Origin: Zygnema cylindricum | Lineage: Eukaryota; Streptophyta; Zygnematophyceae; Zygnematales; Zygnemataceae | DNA length: 64,000 nucleotides | Direction: 5' to 3' | Assembly: GCA_037447655.1 (NCBI GenBank) | Contig: JBBHKE010002898.1 | Location: 41,676 to 105,675 of the forward strand | Shown: positions 21,585 to 33,941 of the stretch, piece after piece | Numbering within the stretch: position 1 is the first letter of the stretch | Layout: each line of letters opens with the position of its first letter | Program-made: the position numbers and the translations under genes | Notes under the pieces: generated by a model | The model's input: the letters and a program-made list of their open reading frames with translations, nothing else | Databases searched by the model: none | What the model was told of the DNA's origin: nothing

Positions 21585-24500
21585 TCTAAAGACTCTCTTA
21601 GATGCCTCCCAATCTCTCTTAGTGGGAGCATTTAGACTTCTTCTCAGCACTCCTACAGCTACAGCTAAATCCGGTCGGGTTCATTTCATAAAATAGATTA
21701 GGCTTCCCACTACTTGCCTGTAAGGAGCAGTCTGTATGAACTTCTGTTCTTCAGGACCTAATTTCTCGCCTAAGATTATGACTCCTTCTTCCACACTCCC
21801 CTCACTTCCCTTCTTTAATTCCATTAGAGTTGTACAACTATTAGCCTTATCCATCTGAAACTTTTCCAACATGTTCCCTATTGCTTCTTTTTGAGTTAGT
21901 CTTATAATTTTTCTTTCTCGGTCTCTTTCTACTTAAATTCCCAAAACATATCTTGCCTCCCCATATCTTTCATCTCAAATCTCCCCTTAAGATCGTTTTT
22001 GAGTTTATTAATTTTGTCCATTGATTTACTTAAAACAAGCAAATCATCATCATAAATTTCAATAAAAATAACACCTTCCTCAACCTCGAAAACATTGATT
22101 GAGTGATCTGAGCTGATCCGGATATATCCTAAACTGGTAAGAAAATCATCAAGCTTCTTATGCCACTGTCGGAGCGCATGTTTCAAACCATAAAGAGATT
22201 TAATCAGCCGGCATACCTTACACTCTTCTCCTTCCTCCACAAATCTTTTGGGTTGTCGTATGAAGATCTCCTCTTCCGATTCTCCATGCAAAAAGGTTGT
22301 CTTGATGTCCATCTGGTGCACCTCCATGTCTTTCGCTGCTGCCAGACTGAGAAGTACGAGGATGGAGGGAAATCTGACGACCAGGGTAAAAGTTTCCTCG
22401 TAGTCGATTCCCTCTTTCTGTGTAAATCCTTTTGCCACTAATCGGGCCTTGTAACGCTCAATGGTGCTATCTGGGTTTAGTTTTATTTTGAACACCCACT
22501 TATAACCGTTTAGTTTTCGGTTAGGTGGACAATCCACCATTTCCCAAGTATCGGCTGCCATAATTGGGGCCATCTCTTTATTGATGGCTGTCTTCCACCT
22601 GTTCATTCCTGGACAATTCATCGCCTCTCTAAAAGTTTGAGGTTCATCCAGATGAGATAGATGTATTACCTTGTTATTAACCTGTTTTTCTTGCAACCTT
22701 TCGCTACTTCTCCATCCTCCCTCAAAATTTGTGGTCGGAATAGATTGTTCACGTGGGTTCTTTTGAACAATACCGGCTTCTCCCATGTCCCTTGATTCAG
22801 TATCAATTTCCACCACGTCTTCGGCTTCGGGTAAAGTTGTCACTGGTGTTTCCGCGGGTGAGTTCTTCTTGGTCTGATTTGAACCTGTAAGGATATCATC
22901 TTCTCTAAAACCTTGATAGTTAGGAATCTCAAAGTCATCGATTTTTTTTGACTCAAATCTGATTTTTACTGACTTTGTATACTTTAAGGGATCCACTAAC
23001 TTTCCTTCATCCATAACTACTAGATGTTTTACTACGATTATATCTTCCCTATTTAGATCATAAACTCTGTATCCTTTTACATCCTCATCATATCTTAATA
23101 AGTACCAAAGTTTTCTTTTAGCTTCCAATTAGACCGATCTGTATCTACACTGATTACTTCAGTGCCGAAAACCTTTAAGTGAGATATGTATGGTTTCCGA
23201 CCGGTCCATCTCTCATAAGGTGTTTGACCTTTTACAACTGAAGTAAGAACTCTATTTTTGAGGTAATAAACATAGTTCATTTCTTCTTTTTCTTATCTTT
23301 TTATCCGACAATATACTTCTAGCACTGTCACTTAGTGTCCTATTTAATCTGTTAGCTACCCCATTCTGTTCCGGGTTTTCTAGAAGTGTCTTTTGGTGTT
23401 GGACTCCATCTTCCCTCAAAAAATCCTCAAACTGGTTAGAAGTATACTCCCCACCATTGTCACTCCTTACTCTCTTGATTGGAGTTTCATGGAGTTTTTC
23501 GCTCTATGCTTTATATTGTCTAAAACAATGCTGAGGTTTTGACTTATTTTTCAAAAAATACACCTTGGAATACCGAGACCAATCATCAGTGATAGTCATC
23601 ATAAATCTCTTCCCCCCTCGGTGAAGGCACTTTCGCAGGTACCCAAATATCTGTGTGTACTAGATCTAGAATCTTTTCTCCCTTATAGGTGGTTGTTTTG
23701 GGAATTGGTATCCTATGTGCTTTACCTTGAGCACATCCACTACAATCACTTAGATTTTCACTCTCACCGACCTGAATCCCTTCTACTACTCTCATCTTTT
23801 TCATCTCTCTTAACTTATCTAGATTCACATGCCTAAGCCTCTTATGCAACAACATTATATCATGAACACCAGCATAATAAACTTTCCTCTTTTCATTGCT
23901 TATAATCAGCCTAAACATCCATTGGCTACCTTTTTCAGTAGTGAAATAAACTTCCTCCTCAAAGGTAGCATTAAAGACTCCATTCCTAGTGATATTATCA
24001 AAACCCTTCTCATCTAATACAGAAATAGAGATGAGGTTTTTGTTCAGCTCCGGAATAAGCAATACATCCGGGAATGTAACTATGGATGTCTTTCCTTCTA
24101 TTAACACTTTCTGATCTACCAATCCTACAAGAGTAGTAGTGACTATCCTCCCATCCCCGTACTCTATCTCTATGGTGGGAATCTTTCTTATCTTAGTGAA
24201 CAGGTGCTTACCCTTACACATGTGCATGGAGGCAACTGAATCTACAATCCAGCCTGCTTCATCTTTCAATCCACCAAAAGCACATTTTATGCTTTCGTGG
24301 AATTTCGACCTCGCTTTTTGCCTCCAACTCCTCATCCAATTGAGCTCATTGTCCTCGTCCTCGGATTCCGCCTCATGTACTTGTGTCACAATGGCCTTTT
24401 TCTTTCCTCTCAGGGTTCCACCGTTCTGCCCCTCCTTTAACCAAAGCTATGTTAGCTTAGTGCACTCCGCCATATAGTGCCCCGATTTTTTACAAAAATG

Positions 24501-25379
24501 ACATAAACCTTTGGGAGCCCTCAGTCCGAACTCGTTTGTCTGATTTTTCTGCTCCCCCCCTCCGTAATTTCTGACGGGTTTCTTGGAATCGTTGTTTCTC
24601 CAATCTGTCCCAACTGCCAAGGCTTGCCCACTCTTTCCTCCCCTTTAGATCTCAATGGTGTTCTCACGAACGAGAATCATCCCTACCACTAAATTCCATA
24701 TCTACCTTGAGTCTGGAAAGTCCTACACACGGTTGACTATGTTCTCGAACTCATCCGGTAACTTCATGAGCAAGCAGTTAACCTTCATCTTTTCAGTTTC
24801 AACCTGCCCAGCACTCTCTAGCTCCATAAAAAGTGTTGCGAGCTCATTACAAAAATCCAACATCTTCCCCCCTTCGTATGCATACGCATTAATTTTCTGA
24901 TCAGCCAACTATTGTTGCTGAATCATACCACTTCGGTACATCTCTTGAGAGCTACCTAATGATCGGATGCCATCTCTGCGTGCAAGTGAGGAGATGCAAG
25001 CCCTTGAGTAAGTTGGCGGAGAATGAAGTGCTTTACCGCAATATTGTTGTAGTCCCAGGTATCAATATCATTCTCCTCGTTCATCGAAATAGGTGACATG
25101 AATGCTGAACCGGTTGCTATCGGTGTGATCGTCTCCTTCTCATATCCTTTGTCCACCACCTCTCCTTCGGTTGTCTCCTGCGTTGAAGATAGATATGCCT
25201 TTCTGGTGAATCTGCTTCCTCCAAACCCTGGAGGTATACCAAGACTTGATGAACGCCCCACTCGTCCACTCACTATCCCCCAGAACCTTTTTTGGCATAG
25301 AGCTCGTGTCATCATACTTTCCGAGTATATGAAGCCAGTTCCATTAAAAGTGGGTACCTTAGAGTGTGGGCCTATTACC
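21585..25379 (-). pseudogene. Broken copia gag-pol
   Basis: Fragments in order follow the intact polyprotein: Gag (about 24723-25379), damaged knuckle region, protease/integrase (23586-24389), integrase C-terminal part (23095-23280), linker plus reverse transcriptase (21929-23128) and start of RNase H linker (21681-21872). Key sites are altered: protease DSGA reads DSVA and RT YVDD reads YDDD. Multiple frameshifts and stops separate the parts. Similarity to the intact element is high throughout, so both are one family; this copy is inactive. Confidence 0.85.
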
Positions 25380-26409
25380 TACAACTCAGAGACCTCCATA
25401 GGTCCTCAGAATGAGCAGCTCACACGAAGCCTCTAGGATAATCGTGACCACTTTGTGTTTCAGCAAGAATAACTGCCACCTTGGCACACAAGATCTCTGA
25501 CCACCTCCACCCTTGTGAAGGCAAGACTCCCCTGAGTGGATAGCAAAAAGAATCTCTGAATTTGCTCCTCTGAGCAGTGAGTTATAGAGGGTCAAAGTTG
25601 ACCTTTTGTATCGAAGCTCTCTAGGAGAGAGGGTCCTATCTAGGAAATTTTTCCAAGTCCTATCTCTCTCTCAAACTCTATCTATTGACGTACGGCACCA
25701 ATCATATTACTGTGTCGTACAGAAAGGTACACTTGCCGGTGTACTTTCTGTACGGACATTGTACGAAATGGCCAAAAAGTCGACACATGTCATATCCAGA
25801 TTCGTTCACGAAATCCTCGGAGATGCCGAGATCCAATGTCATTGTGCCACTTTTCATCTATGTGGCGATTACTGCAAACCGCCGAAATCTTCTTCCGCGA
25901 TCTTGGCATCCTTTTTGACCGTCCGATCGAAACCAGATTTCAATCGTAGCTGACATAAATACTTACGCGGTATTTGTTTCGCTATTGAAAAAAATGCGCG
26001 AAATCTGTTTCTTCTATGTACCGCACTCAATTCTTTACATAACTTACTATATGCATCCCGTATATAGTTGGCGTTAAATGAATTAGTCTACATGTAAATG
26101 TTTATGAAATTATCAAACCCTATATCACTCAACACTAGCTTTGGACTAAACGGATAAAGCTACATGCTACCGCGGACTTTGACGGATCAAATCTTGGGTC
26201 TGTCAAGCCCCTTTTTAGTAAATCAACCAATCTACACCTGTCTTCCTCTGGATAGCATAGGCAGCCATGGCTCTAGCTCCCTCTCTAACCTTCTGTGACT
26301 GCGACAAGTGTGGGAGTTGAAGGGAGGAGTTAGAGGTGGACTGCCTCGGCTTCTTTTCTACATTTCAATTTAGACCTAGAATATACTAAATGAACCATCA
26401 ATTTCAACA
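25380..26409 (-). repeat. 5' LTR of nested copia
   Basis: Length equals that of the LTRs at 5.8-12.2 kb and sequence is clearly related along its whole length. In the corresponding gag start region the frame MEVSEL is followed by a stop (TAG), consistent with decay. Confidence 0.8.
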
Positions 26410-26424
26410 GGTGGGCCCATAACC
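26410..26424 (-). other. Primer-binding site of outer non-autonomous copia
   Basis: The perfect 15-mer GGTTATGGGCCCACC (minus strand) lies between the outer 5' LTR and the start of the nested element's LTR. It proves where the outer element's internal region originally began. Confidence 0.8.
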
Positions 26425-27608
26425 TGAAATTCTATGGGGTCCATTTCCCCACAGAATTCGCATATCCAAAGAAGCTTACCTAGATAGTGCCGACTCTAAG
26501 TTGGTACAAACCCAAATGACTGACACCTTAACAAACAGAACCCCAATATAACTTCACCCTTGTGAAATATGACTTTGTGTGTGCTCAATTCCACCTCAAA
26601 ATGCAAAGTTAGAATATGAGTTTTCGATAACATTCCATACTTTGACTTTCCCTTAGAAATACCACCAACCTAGCAGGCAAAGACTTTGACCGACTACACC
26701 CCTCTGTAGCCTAGAGTGCCCTTAGTCCGCAACAAAAAGAATCACTCAAAATGGTCAAGTGAATGAGTTGTAATTAAATGGCAAAGTTTGTTGATTTATG
26801 CAGATGCTCTCTGGCAAAGAGGCGCCTATCTACCAAAATACTCTAAGTTCTAAACCCCTCTATAAACCTCATAGTACTGACGTACAAGCCAATCACATGA
26901 ATGTAGTGTATATAAAAGTACAAGTGTCGGAGTACTTTGTGTACGGCATTTGTACTACATGGCCAAAACAGTGACATATGTCACATCCGGATGTGTTATC
27001 GTGCGCTCCGGAGATTCAGTAAATCGGTAAGATGTTGCCACGTGTCATCCGGAGTGGCGGCGTCCAAAAACCGCCAAAATGTCCTTCGCGCGACGTGAGC
27101 GCTTACCACGACCGTTCGATTAGATCGGCGTTTAAAATAAGCTGTTGAAATAAATGTTCGCACCATTTATTTCGTGAGGTACTATAGTTTTCAAGAAGTT
27201 CTCTGTTCTACCGTACGTTTCATTAGTTAAATGAAAAAGTCCCACGTGTAAATATTTAAATATCTATTAAACCCTATACACTCAGCATTGGTCCTAGACT
27301 TATACGATAAAGCTATCGACTACCAGCTATTCTGACTATCGGTAGGGTCCAAGATCAATTCTTGGTGCCGCCAAGTAGGGACCAGGATCAAATCTTGGTG
27401 CCGGCACCCTGTTTTTGGTACAACAAGTATTTAGCCTATTCTTTATCTCCTTGGAAAGCATAGACAGCCATGGTTCTAGCTCTCTCTCCGGTCTTTCGTG
27501 ACTGCAACAAGTATGGGGACTGGAGAGTGGAGCGAGAAGCGAGCTGCCTTTGCTGACTTTCTCCTTTTATTTTTCCTATTTAGACCTAGAAAATACATGA
27601 CTTCAACA
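26425..27608 (-). repeat. 5' LTR of older non-autonomous copia
   Basis: 1184 bp with TGTTG...TTTCA ends in sense. It contains two tandem copies of the tRNA-arm-like hairpin (27349-27365 and 27382-27398). The first has the stem CCAAG/CTTGG instead of CCAGG/CCTGG. Confidence 0.8.
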
Positions 27609-27629
27609 CCCCTCTCTTCTGCTCGGCCC

Positions 27630-27880
27630 CCCTACCCCTCCCTCCTGTCTCCTCTTTGTCGAGCTTAGGGTTCCTAGCTTTACGTTCAAGCTTTCGAGCT
27701 AATGTTTTTAGGTTTGTACATTCCTTCCAATTCATATGGATGATTTCTTGACGAATTTCGGCTACGGATCAGCACATCGAGATGGTATTAGTACATCGCA
27801 TCATGAATAATAAAAATATCGCTTCCCTATATCGCCATTGTTGCTAGAGGTCGCAAGCAGTTACTCGAAACCATAACCAA
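27630..27880 (+). repeat. Left copy of direct repeat flanking hAT remnant
   Basis: This block (from the CT-rich run through 'cttagggttcctagctttacg' to 'atcgcatcatgaataat') is repeated with moderate divergence at about 30900-31170. The 'tagggttcc' motif resembles plant 5' UTR/promoter sequence. No protein is evident in either copy. Confidence 0.7.
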
Positions 27881-28167
27881 CCGTTACCCGACCGCCCGCG
27901 TGTGATCCGGAACGCATTCAGGTGCCAAATTTGGGAGGTCGGGCAGATTCGGGCGAGCTATTCACAAAAAAAAAAAATCGGTTACGGTCGGGTAAGCAAA
28001 AAATGAAAAAACTTGAAGGTTTTGTACTGTCAATACTATCCAACATTATTATACTTTGTCTTGGTAACGTGGAAGTACGTGACATCATGATTAACGTCGC
28101 AAATCTGACGAGGTACTAACACAATTCATTTCACAAATCTTATTTCAAGATAAGGACCGCAAATCCT

Positions 28168-28376
28168 ATTGTAAAGTGTTAATCATGCAATTTATACGGT
28201 GTTTTTTGAAGTATGTCAAATTATTATGTCAATATCACGCGACACATCGTAATTATTGGATTTTTACTCATACGTCGTACATTATTGCAAAGTGCTAATT
28301 ATGTATTTTATACCGTATTTCCACAAATACATCAAATTGTTATGTCAATTTCACGCGACATGTAGTAATTATTGGT
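28168..28376 (+). repeat. Two ~93-bp direct repeats
   Basis: Units at about 28168-28260 and 28284-28376 share 'attrtgtcaatwtcacgcgaca' spacing and the ending 'gtaattattgg'. They lie just upstream of the hAT transposase remnant and may be subterminal repeats of that element. Confidence 0.6.
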
Positions 28377-28589
28377 TAATAAATCATTAGATATCAAGGT
28401 ATGAACCTTTTTTATTGATCAAGGTTAGTAATTGTATGATATTTTCTTATTGTTTTTTTTTCCCATGTTTTCAAGCGTTTTGTCAAGCATTGTTTGATGT
28501 TGGTGTTTCGTCCAGCAAAAGTGTTGACATCAACTAACTACTCTAGTCTGTCGATAGAGTAAAAAATTGCATTATATTTTTTTCCAAAT

Positions 28590-30022
28590 ATATTCGTAGT
28601 TTGATCATCCCAAAACTTACAGAAAATATCGATAACAATATTTTCGTCGCGTTTATGACCAATCTCTGGACCCAGACAATAAAAAGAACCTCATTCATGT
28701 CAGTGACCGCTCATTTTATTGACAAAGAATTTAATCTTCATGCACGGACGCTTCAAGTCGATCATTTTCCGAAGGAAAAACATATCATGGAAAATGTTTT
28801 AACGACTTTCAAAAATTGTTTGACCAAATTTGAAATGTCCAATTTTGATGTTTTGGAAAAACGCTGTATTGTTGTGATCGACAATGGCTCTAACATGTGT
28901 GCGGTTGAAGGTCTTCAGATGTTTACTTGGATACCTTGCGTGGACCATAAAATTGTTACAATTGTGAACACGATTTTTAATAAGAGCGAAACTTCCAAAA
29001 ATACAAACAAGATGTGGAAGTTCTTGAATTGTTTAATCTAATTGACGCTTTTAAATCATTGGTCACGTTTTTCAAACAGAGTAATTTACAAATTCTTTTG
29101 AAAAACACATTAAAGCAAGAAAACTCAACGCGGTGGAATTCTTTGCTCCAAATGCTTATGAGTATTCACGATGCATTCAATGAGATAGGATCAATCGCTC
29201 AAGCAAAAAATAAATTGATACTTTTTGCTTGTATCGATAAGACTCGTCTTCCGAACTTATACGATTTTTGGAAAGGTTTCAAGAAGCGACCCTAAAGTTG
29301 GATAAAGTCAAAGAACCAACTTTACGTTTTGTTGTGTTTGAACTATCGTCTCTCCATAACCACTATAAGATAAGAAAAGTATATTACAATGACGGTGAAA
29401 AACAATGCCCCGCCGATTCCCCAAACTTGCAAAAACTGAAAGAACTTTTTATGAAATTTCCACTACCAAAGTGGGGCCTTCACGAGTATCATATTGTCGC
29501 AACTCTTTTAGATCCCCGACAAAAACAAAGGCTTGAAATAATTGGGGTATCGAAAACCGAAATCGAAAGCGCGAGGGTCAAACTTCAAGAAATCGGAAAC
29601 GTCCTCGGTGATGACGTTTATTTCGTTAGTCCTCAGCGTATAACAAAAAAATGAAAAACATCACAAACTATGGATGGCTTCCACAAAATTTTTGGTGAGA
29701 GCGATGACGAAAACGAGGTTCTTATTACCACCGACCAAAAAACGCTCGTTAATGATGAATTGAAACGTTACTTTTTAAGAAAATTAACCAGCGACAAAAG
29801 ATTGAACTTTAACATACTTGAATGGTGGAAAAAAAAAATCAAGTGTACGTGCGAAAGATGGAGGATTTCCTATTCTAGCTTGTGTCGCTAGATCCATTGT
29901 AGCTATTCCGACTTTTAGCTCCATGTCCGAATGCAATTTTTCGGATGTCGGGAACACGATCACAAAATAGAGGAGCTCACTAGCGACTTCAATTGTTTGT
30001 GATCATTTGTGTGTTAGATCCA
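28590..30022 (+). pseudogene. hAT-superfamily transposase remnant
   Basis: Successive frames give a hAT transposase in order. First comes a catalytic-core part with SVTAHFIDKEFNLHARTL and DNGSNM (28601-29041). Next is the STRWNSLLQML segment (29014-29295), then ATLLDPRQKQRL (29268-29654). Last is an EWWKK start of the C-terminal dimerisation domain with SMSECNFSDVG (from about 29818 to 30000). At least three frameshifts or stops break it, and no BED zinc finger is visible upstream. The element is dead. Direct repeats of about 250 bp lie on either side, but 8-bp target duplications were not identified. Confidence 0.85.
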
Positions 30023-30152
30023 ACCGAGACCTTTTTAACGCATAGTTTTTTGTTTTGTTTTGTTTTCTAATTATTGATATTTTTTTAGTATTAGTTATAT
30101 TGTTCTTTTTTCTTTGAAATTTTTGTTGTATTTCACAATAATTCTAGTGGTT

Positions 30153-30172
30153 GTGTGTGTGTGTGTGTGTGT
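30153..30172 (+). repeat. GT microsatellite
   Basis: A (GT)n run of about 20 bp precedes a T-run, directly downstream of the hAT remnant. Confidence 0.9.
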
Positions 30173-30722
30173 TTTTTTTTTAACGGAATGTTTATTTTTA
30201 AAAGCGTAGTATTTATACCAAATTTAGATTTATAGATTTTGTGTAATTTTGAAGTTTGAAGTTTGAAGTTGAGAATTTGTATAACAGAGTTGAAAATAGG
30301 ACAAGGATTTCTTTGTTGTGATTTGTTTATTTCTACATTTGATACTCCAGAAGATTTTTTGTTTTTTTTGCCTATCACAATGTGTTTTTGTTAATTGATT
30401 TTCCATGTGAAAACTAAGATTTTTTTTTTAAGCATACATAATAAAAACTATACCTTTTTTGCATAATTCATAACATAATATTGTAATCGAACGAAAAACT
30501 GTCCAAAAAATGTATCAAAAAATTTAGATTTGCGAAAAAATAAACATTGATATAAGATTTTAAACATTAATCTAAGAGTTACACAAAAAATTATGAAAAA
30601 ATCTCTTGAGGGAGGTGACCGTCGAGGAAAAAAAATATTCGTCAAGAGAGATTGCAAAAAGACAAAATAGTAAAAAGAAGAGGTACACGAACTGTTTTTT
30701 TGCAAAGGGAGATGTACCACTA

Positions 30723-30822
30723 CACCGCTCATTGTTATTAGTGTTAATAAGTCGCTACTATTTATAGCCAAAAATCACAAAATAGAGATAACAACGTTAT
30801 TTAAAGACGTGGACTACAACCT
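30723..30822. mobile_element. Truncated Tc1/mariner-like MITE (left part)
   Basis: The left end CACCGCTCATTGTTATTAG is preceded by TA (30721-30722). It matches the start of the complete MITE at 53573-53771, including 'ccaaaaatcacaaaatagag' and 'acgtggactacaa'. Similarity stops near 30822, where CT-rich sequence begins; no right end follows. Confidence 0.65.
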
Positions 30823-31175
30823 GCCACGTCCTTCCTCCCCCTCTCTCTCTTCCCCTCTCTCCCCCTCTTTCCCCCTCTCTTCTCCTCTTCCACCTCTGTC
30901 TCCCACTCTTCCCCTCTCCCCCTCCCTCCTCTCTCCTCCCTATCGGGTTTAGGGTTCCAAGCTTTACGTTGAGGCTTTCGGGCTTTGTTTTTAGGTTTTT
31001 ACGTTCGTTCCAACGCATTTGGATGATTTCCCGATGGGCATCGGCTACGGATCGGCAAATCGAGATGGTATCGGCACATCACATCATGAATAATGAAAAT
31101 ATTGCTTGCCTCTCTTGCCTCACCGCTACGTATTGGTTGTCCACTTTCGTTACCCAATTAATCGGGTACTAATGT
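30823..31175 (+). repeat. CT-rich tract and right copy of the direct repeat
   Basis: About 30823-30935 is CT-rich simple sequence. From about 30900 to 31170 it matches 27630-27880 ('gggtttagggttcc', 'atcgagatggtat', 'catcatgaataat'). Confidence 0.7.
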
Positions 31176-33180
31176 GATGGGATTTGCGTCTCTAGGTTTG
31201 AAGTACAAGCCTACAAGGACTGGCCCTCATTTTCTTTAAAAAAAAAAAAAAATTGTTTAGAATAAGGATTCCAATTGCACTATCCCATCGCAATCAATGC
31301 TTCGCTTAAAACCTAATATAACGCTATTTTCGTTATCTTGGCTATTAGATTTAGTTTCTATGTGAACTATAAGCTTGTCAATTATAATCTCGCTATCCAC
31401 AAGTTTCTGTCTTACTGTTGTTTTTATTGATTATTCTCCCTTACAACTAAATATATTTATATTGGTTGTGTTGTTTAAAGTTTTTTTTTGTTAACTATCA
31501 TAATGTTGTGGTTTTGTCAAAAGATGTCAAAAAATACACTTTTATTTGTTACGCTACAAAAATTGTATATTTGATTTAATTCGTCTATTTCTTTATTTCT
31601 TTATTTTATTGCTAAGAACATAGATAGTGCTGGAGGGGGCGACTCCGAAGAGATGAGGACAAGCAATAAGTGTCTTAGTGAGAGCATCCCGATCAAGAGT
31701 GAAACACTTTGTATGGAGGAAAGGGCACAAAGGGGTAAGAGCCAGCGGATGAAGCGGTCGAAAGACCTCGACTTCCTCGTCGAGGGACAAGGGTGAAGGG
31801 TACAAGGGTCGTAATTGCTCTAAAAAGCTCACCAACACGACCTAAATGAACAGCAAAGCGGATCCACAATAAAGGACATCTAAAAGATGACGAAGTCTAA
31901 AGGAACCACTAGAAATCCGATTCTCGTGCTTGGCATGGATGGCCTTCAAATTTCCTCAACAAAACCTCGTTCAAGGAGCCATCGTTTCATGAGCGTCCGT
32001 AATGCCCCTACAACTTGGCAAAACAAAGACCCATAAAGAAAACATGAGACGTAGATGCCGAGGAGCCATGACCATTAGATCAAATCAATGTGGGATAAAG
32101 GGAGGCGAAGGGGATCTTGGACCAATGTGCACACGGCTACAAGGATGGGGATATAATTTTAGGCGTACGGAATCTTAAACTTGAGTATTTCAATGTTCCC
32201 ATTAGGTTAGGTATATATTGTTGCAAACTAATTTTTTCTTTGCAACTTCTAAGTCCGTTTTGTTGGTTGTGTTTCAGAAAGTGCATGTGCGTAACTAACA
32301 TTTATGACTTTGTGAGGTCACATGCAAAGCCCGCCACTATGTTTTATCAAATACACTTTCACAAAAAAGTCAAGTGTCCCTTTGTCCTTTTTAGTTCGTG
32401 TTCGAATTTTGGGTTGTTGACTACCTTTATCGTTTTAGCTTATTAAAACAATGATACCCGGTTGTCGTCCTAGACCATAGCTCAAATGTCGGTAAGAATT
32501 AAAAATGCTGCTTGCAATCTACTTGCACTAAACGCGTACTACATATAATTTCGTGCGTAACACAGGTACATCAGGGGCAAATCACATATTCTCTTTGCAC
32601 ATGGTGTCGGATTTGAATTATGGTGTAAGTAGCACTTATCGGTGGTGTTGACACTCCTCTGAAGATTGGTAGTGAACGTTTTTTTCGAAAATGTTACACA
32701 CCTGGCTATCTCTGATTGGAAGTTATGATACATTAGGCATACTTGCAAAGGTGGAAGACAGTGCGGTCACAACATGGTGAAAAAAGTCAAATAATTATGA
32801 TGTATAAAAATTGTTCAAGCACATTCAAATGAAACGTGCTCAATGAGTTTATTCAATGAACGAAAAAAACACTGAACTATGGACAAAACATTGACAGCTA
32901 AACAAAAGCTAGCCACTAGAGTTAAAAACTGTGTCTTATTCACACCTCTTAAGAATTTGATTTTATTGACTCTCCTATAGTGGATTGGAAAGAAATATCC
33001 ACAACAATCATCATCATCGCCAGCTTAATTATCATCCTATAATATATTGCTCGAAAAGGGAAACCTAAGGGCTGGAGAAAAAAATGACTGAGGTGCTTGA
33101 AATCCGAAAAATTAACAAATTCATAAAGTGGGGCGTTAAAATTTTATATCTTGTAATAAATTTGATAGTGGAGGTTAAGG
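31176..33180. other. No recognisable gene
   Basis: AT-rich sequence with only short frames (for example 32117-32446, which shows no known motif). 31620-32160 is less AT-rich and may be old transposon coding sequence, but I cannot identify it. No exon of the thioredoxin gene to the right was found here by eye. Confidence 0.35.
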
Positions 33181-33206
33181 GCTGAACTTTTCAGCCCAAA
33201 CGATGT

Positions 33207-33353
33207 CAAGAGGGGAGAGAGGAGGGGGAAAGGGAGAGGGAGAGGGAGAGGGAGAGGGAGAGGACGAGGGAGAGGACGAGGGAGAGGACGAGGGAGAGGG
33301 AGAGGGAGAGGGAGAGGGAGAGGACGAGGGAGAGGAAGAGAAAAGGGGAGAGT
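33207..33353 (+). repeat. GGGAGA minisatellite
   Basis: Purine-only repeats of gggaga interspersed with ggacga units, about 145 bp. Strongly strand-asymmetric; a shadow S/P-rich frame on the other strand is not a gene. Confidence 0.9.
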
Positions 33354-33941
33354 GAGTCAAAAGTCATTATTGCGATGTTTAAGTATCACGATATTCTCCA
33401 CAATTTTCATTCATTGATGCATGATTCAAACCAATTTTTTTGGTTTACTATTTTTTGCCTCAATTTTTAAATCAAATATGTACTGGAACATATATTTATA
33501 GGTTTGGGAATGTATATACATGCATATACATTCCTAAATTTCTAAATCCAAAAAGTTGCAATTTTTTTTTTTTTTTGGGTTTTTTCAAAATCTCAAGTTT
33601 TGGATGTAGAATTTAAACACTTTATTCGAAAATAAATGAAAAATAAAGTAGTAAGAGTATAAATCTGATAAATAATTTTATACGCAACAGATTCACATTC
33701 TGAAAGTAATTTGTGAAAAAAAAAAAAAAAACTTTTAACTCAACTTTCCGTGTAGGTCAATTAATTACTTTTTATGAAAAGTGTAGATATGCTTTTGCAC
33801 TATTTTAACCTTGAATAGGGGGAGCGAAAGAGTAAATGGAGTTACTTAGAAGGAAAAACTAAAAAAAAAAGCATTCACTTCTCCTTTGAAGGTCACTTAC
33901 CACAACAACCATAAAAAAAAAAAGTTTGAAAAAAAACTTAC

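Larger units (their letters stand above)
21524..26409 (-). mobile_element. Decayed autonomous Ty1/copia nested in the older element
   Basis: The sense 5' LTR is complete (25380-26409, 1030 bp, same length as the intact element's LTR), starting TGTTGAAATTG. Its terminal CA has mutated to TA. The primer site has decayed to GGTAATAGGCCCACA. The 3' LTR survives only as its last ~61 bp (21524-21584), fused directly to the RNase H coding region. A deletion therefore removed most of the LTR and the Pol C-terminus. No matching target duplication is visible (agatt at left, ggtgg at right). Confidence 0.85.
18506..27608 (-). mobile_element. Older non-autonomous copia element, split by a nested copia
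   Basis: The outer element comprises the truncated 3' LTR (18506-19534), internal region (19535-21523), primer-binding site (26410-26424) and 5' LTR (26425-27608, 1184 bp). A second copia (21524-26409) separates the primer site from the rest of gag. Its architecture matches the young non-autonomous copy at 12.9-17.1 kb: Gag, acidic linker, RNase H remnant and K-rich tail. Many frameshifts and LTR differences show it is much older. The 3' LTR lacks about the last 157 bp of its sense end, so no target duplication can be read. Confidence 0.8.

Noticed and set aside
31593-31838. 81-codon minus-strand frame
   Set aside because: No recognisable domain, and surrounding sequence shows no gene structure.
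33207-33353. CRISPR-like repeat array
   Set aside because: It is a simple purine minisatellite without spacers in a eukaryotic context.
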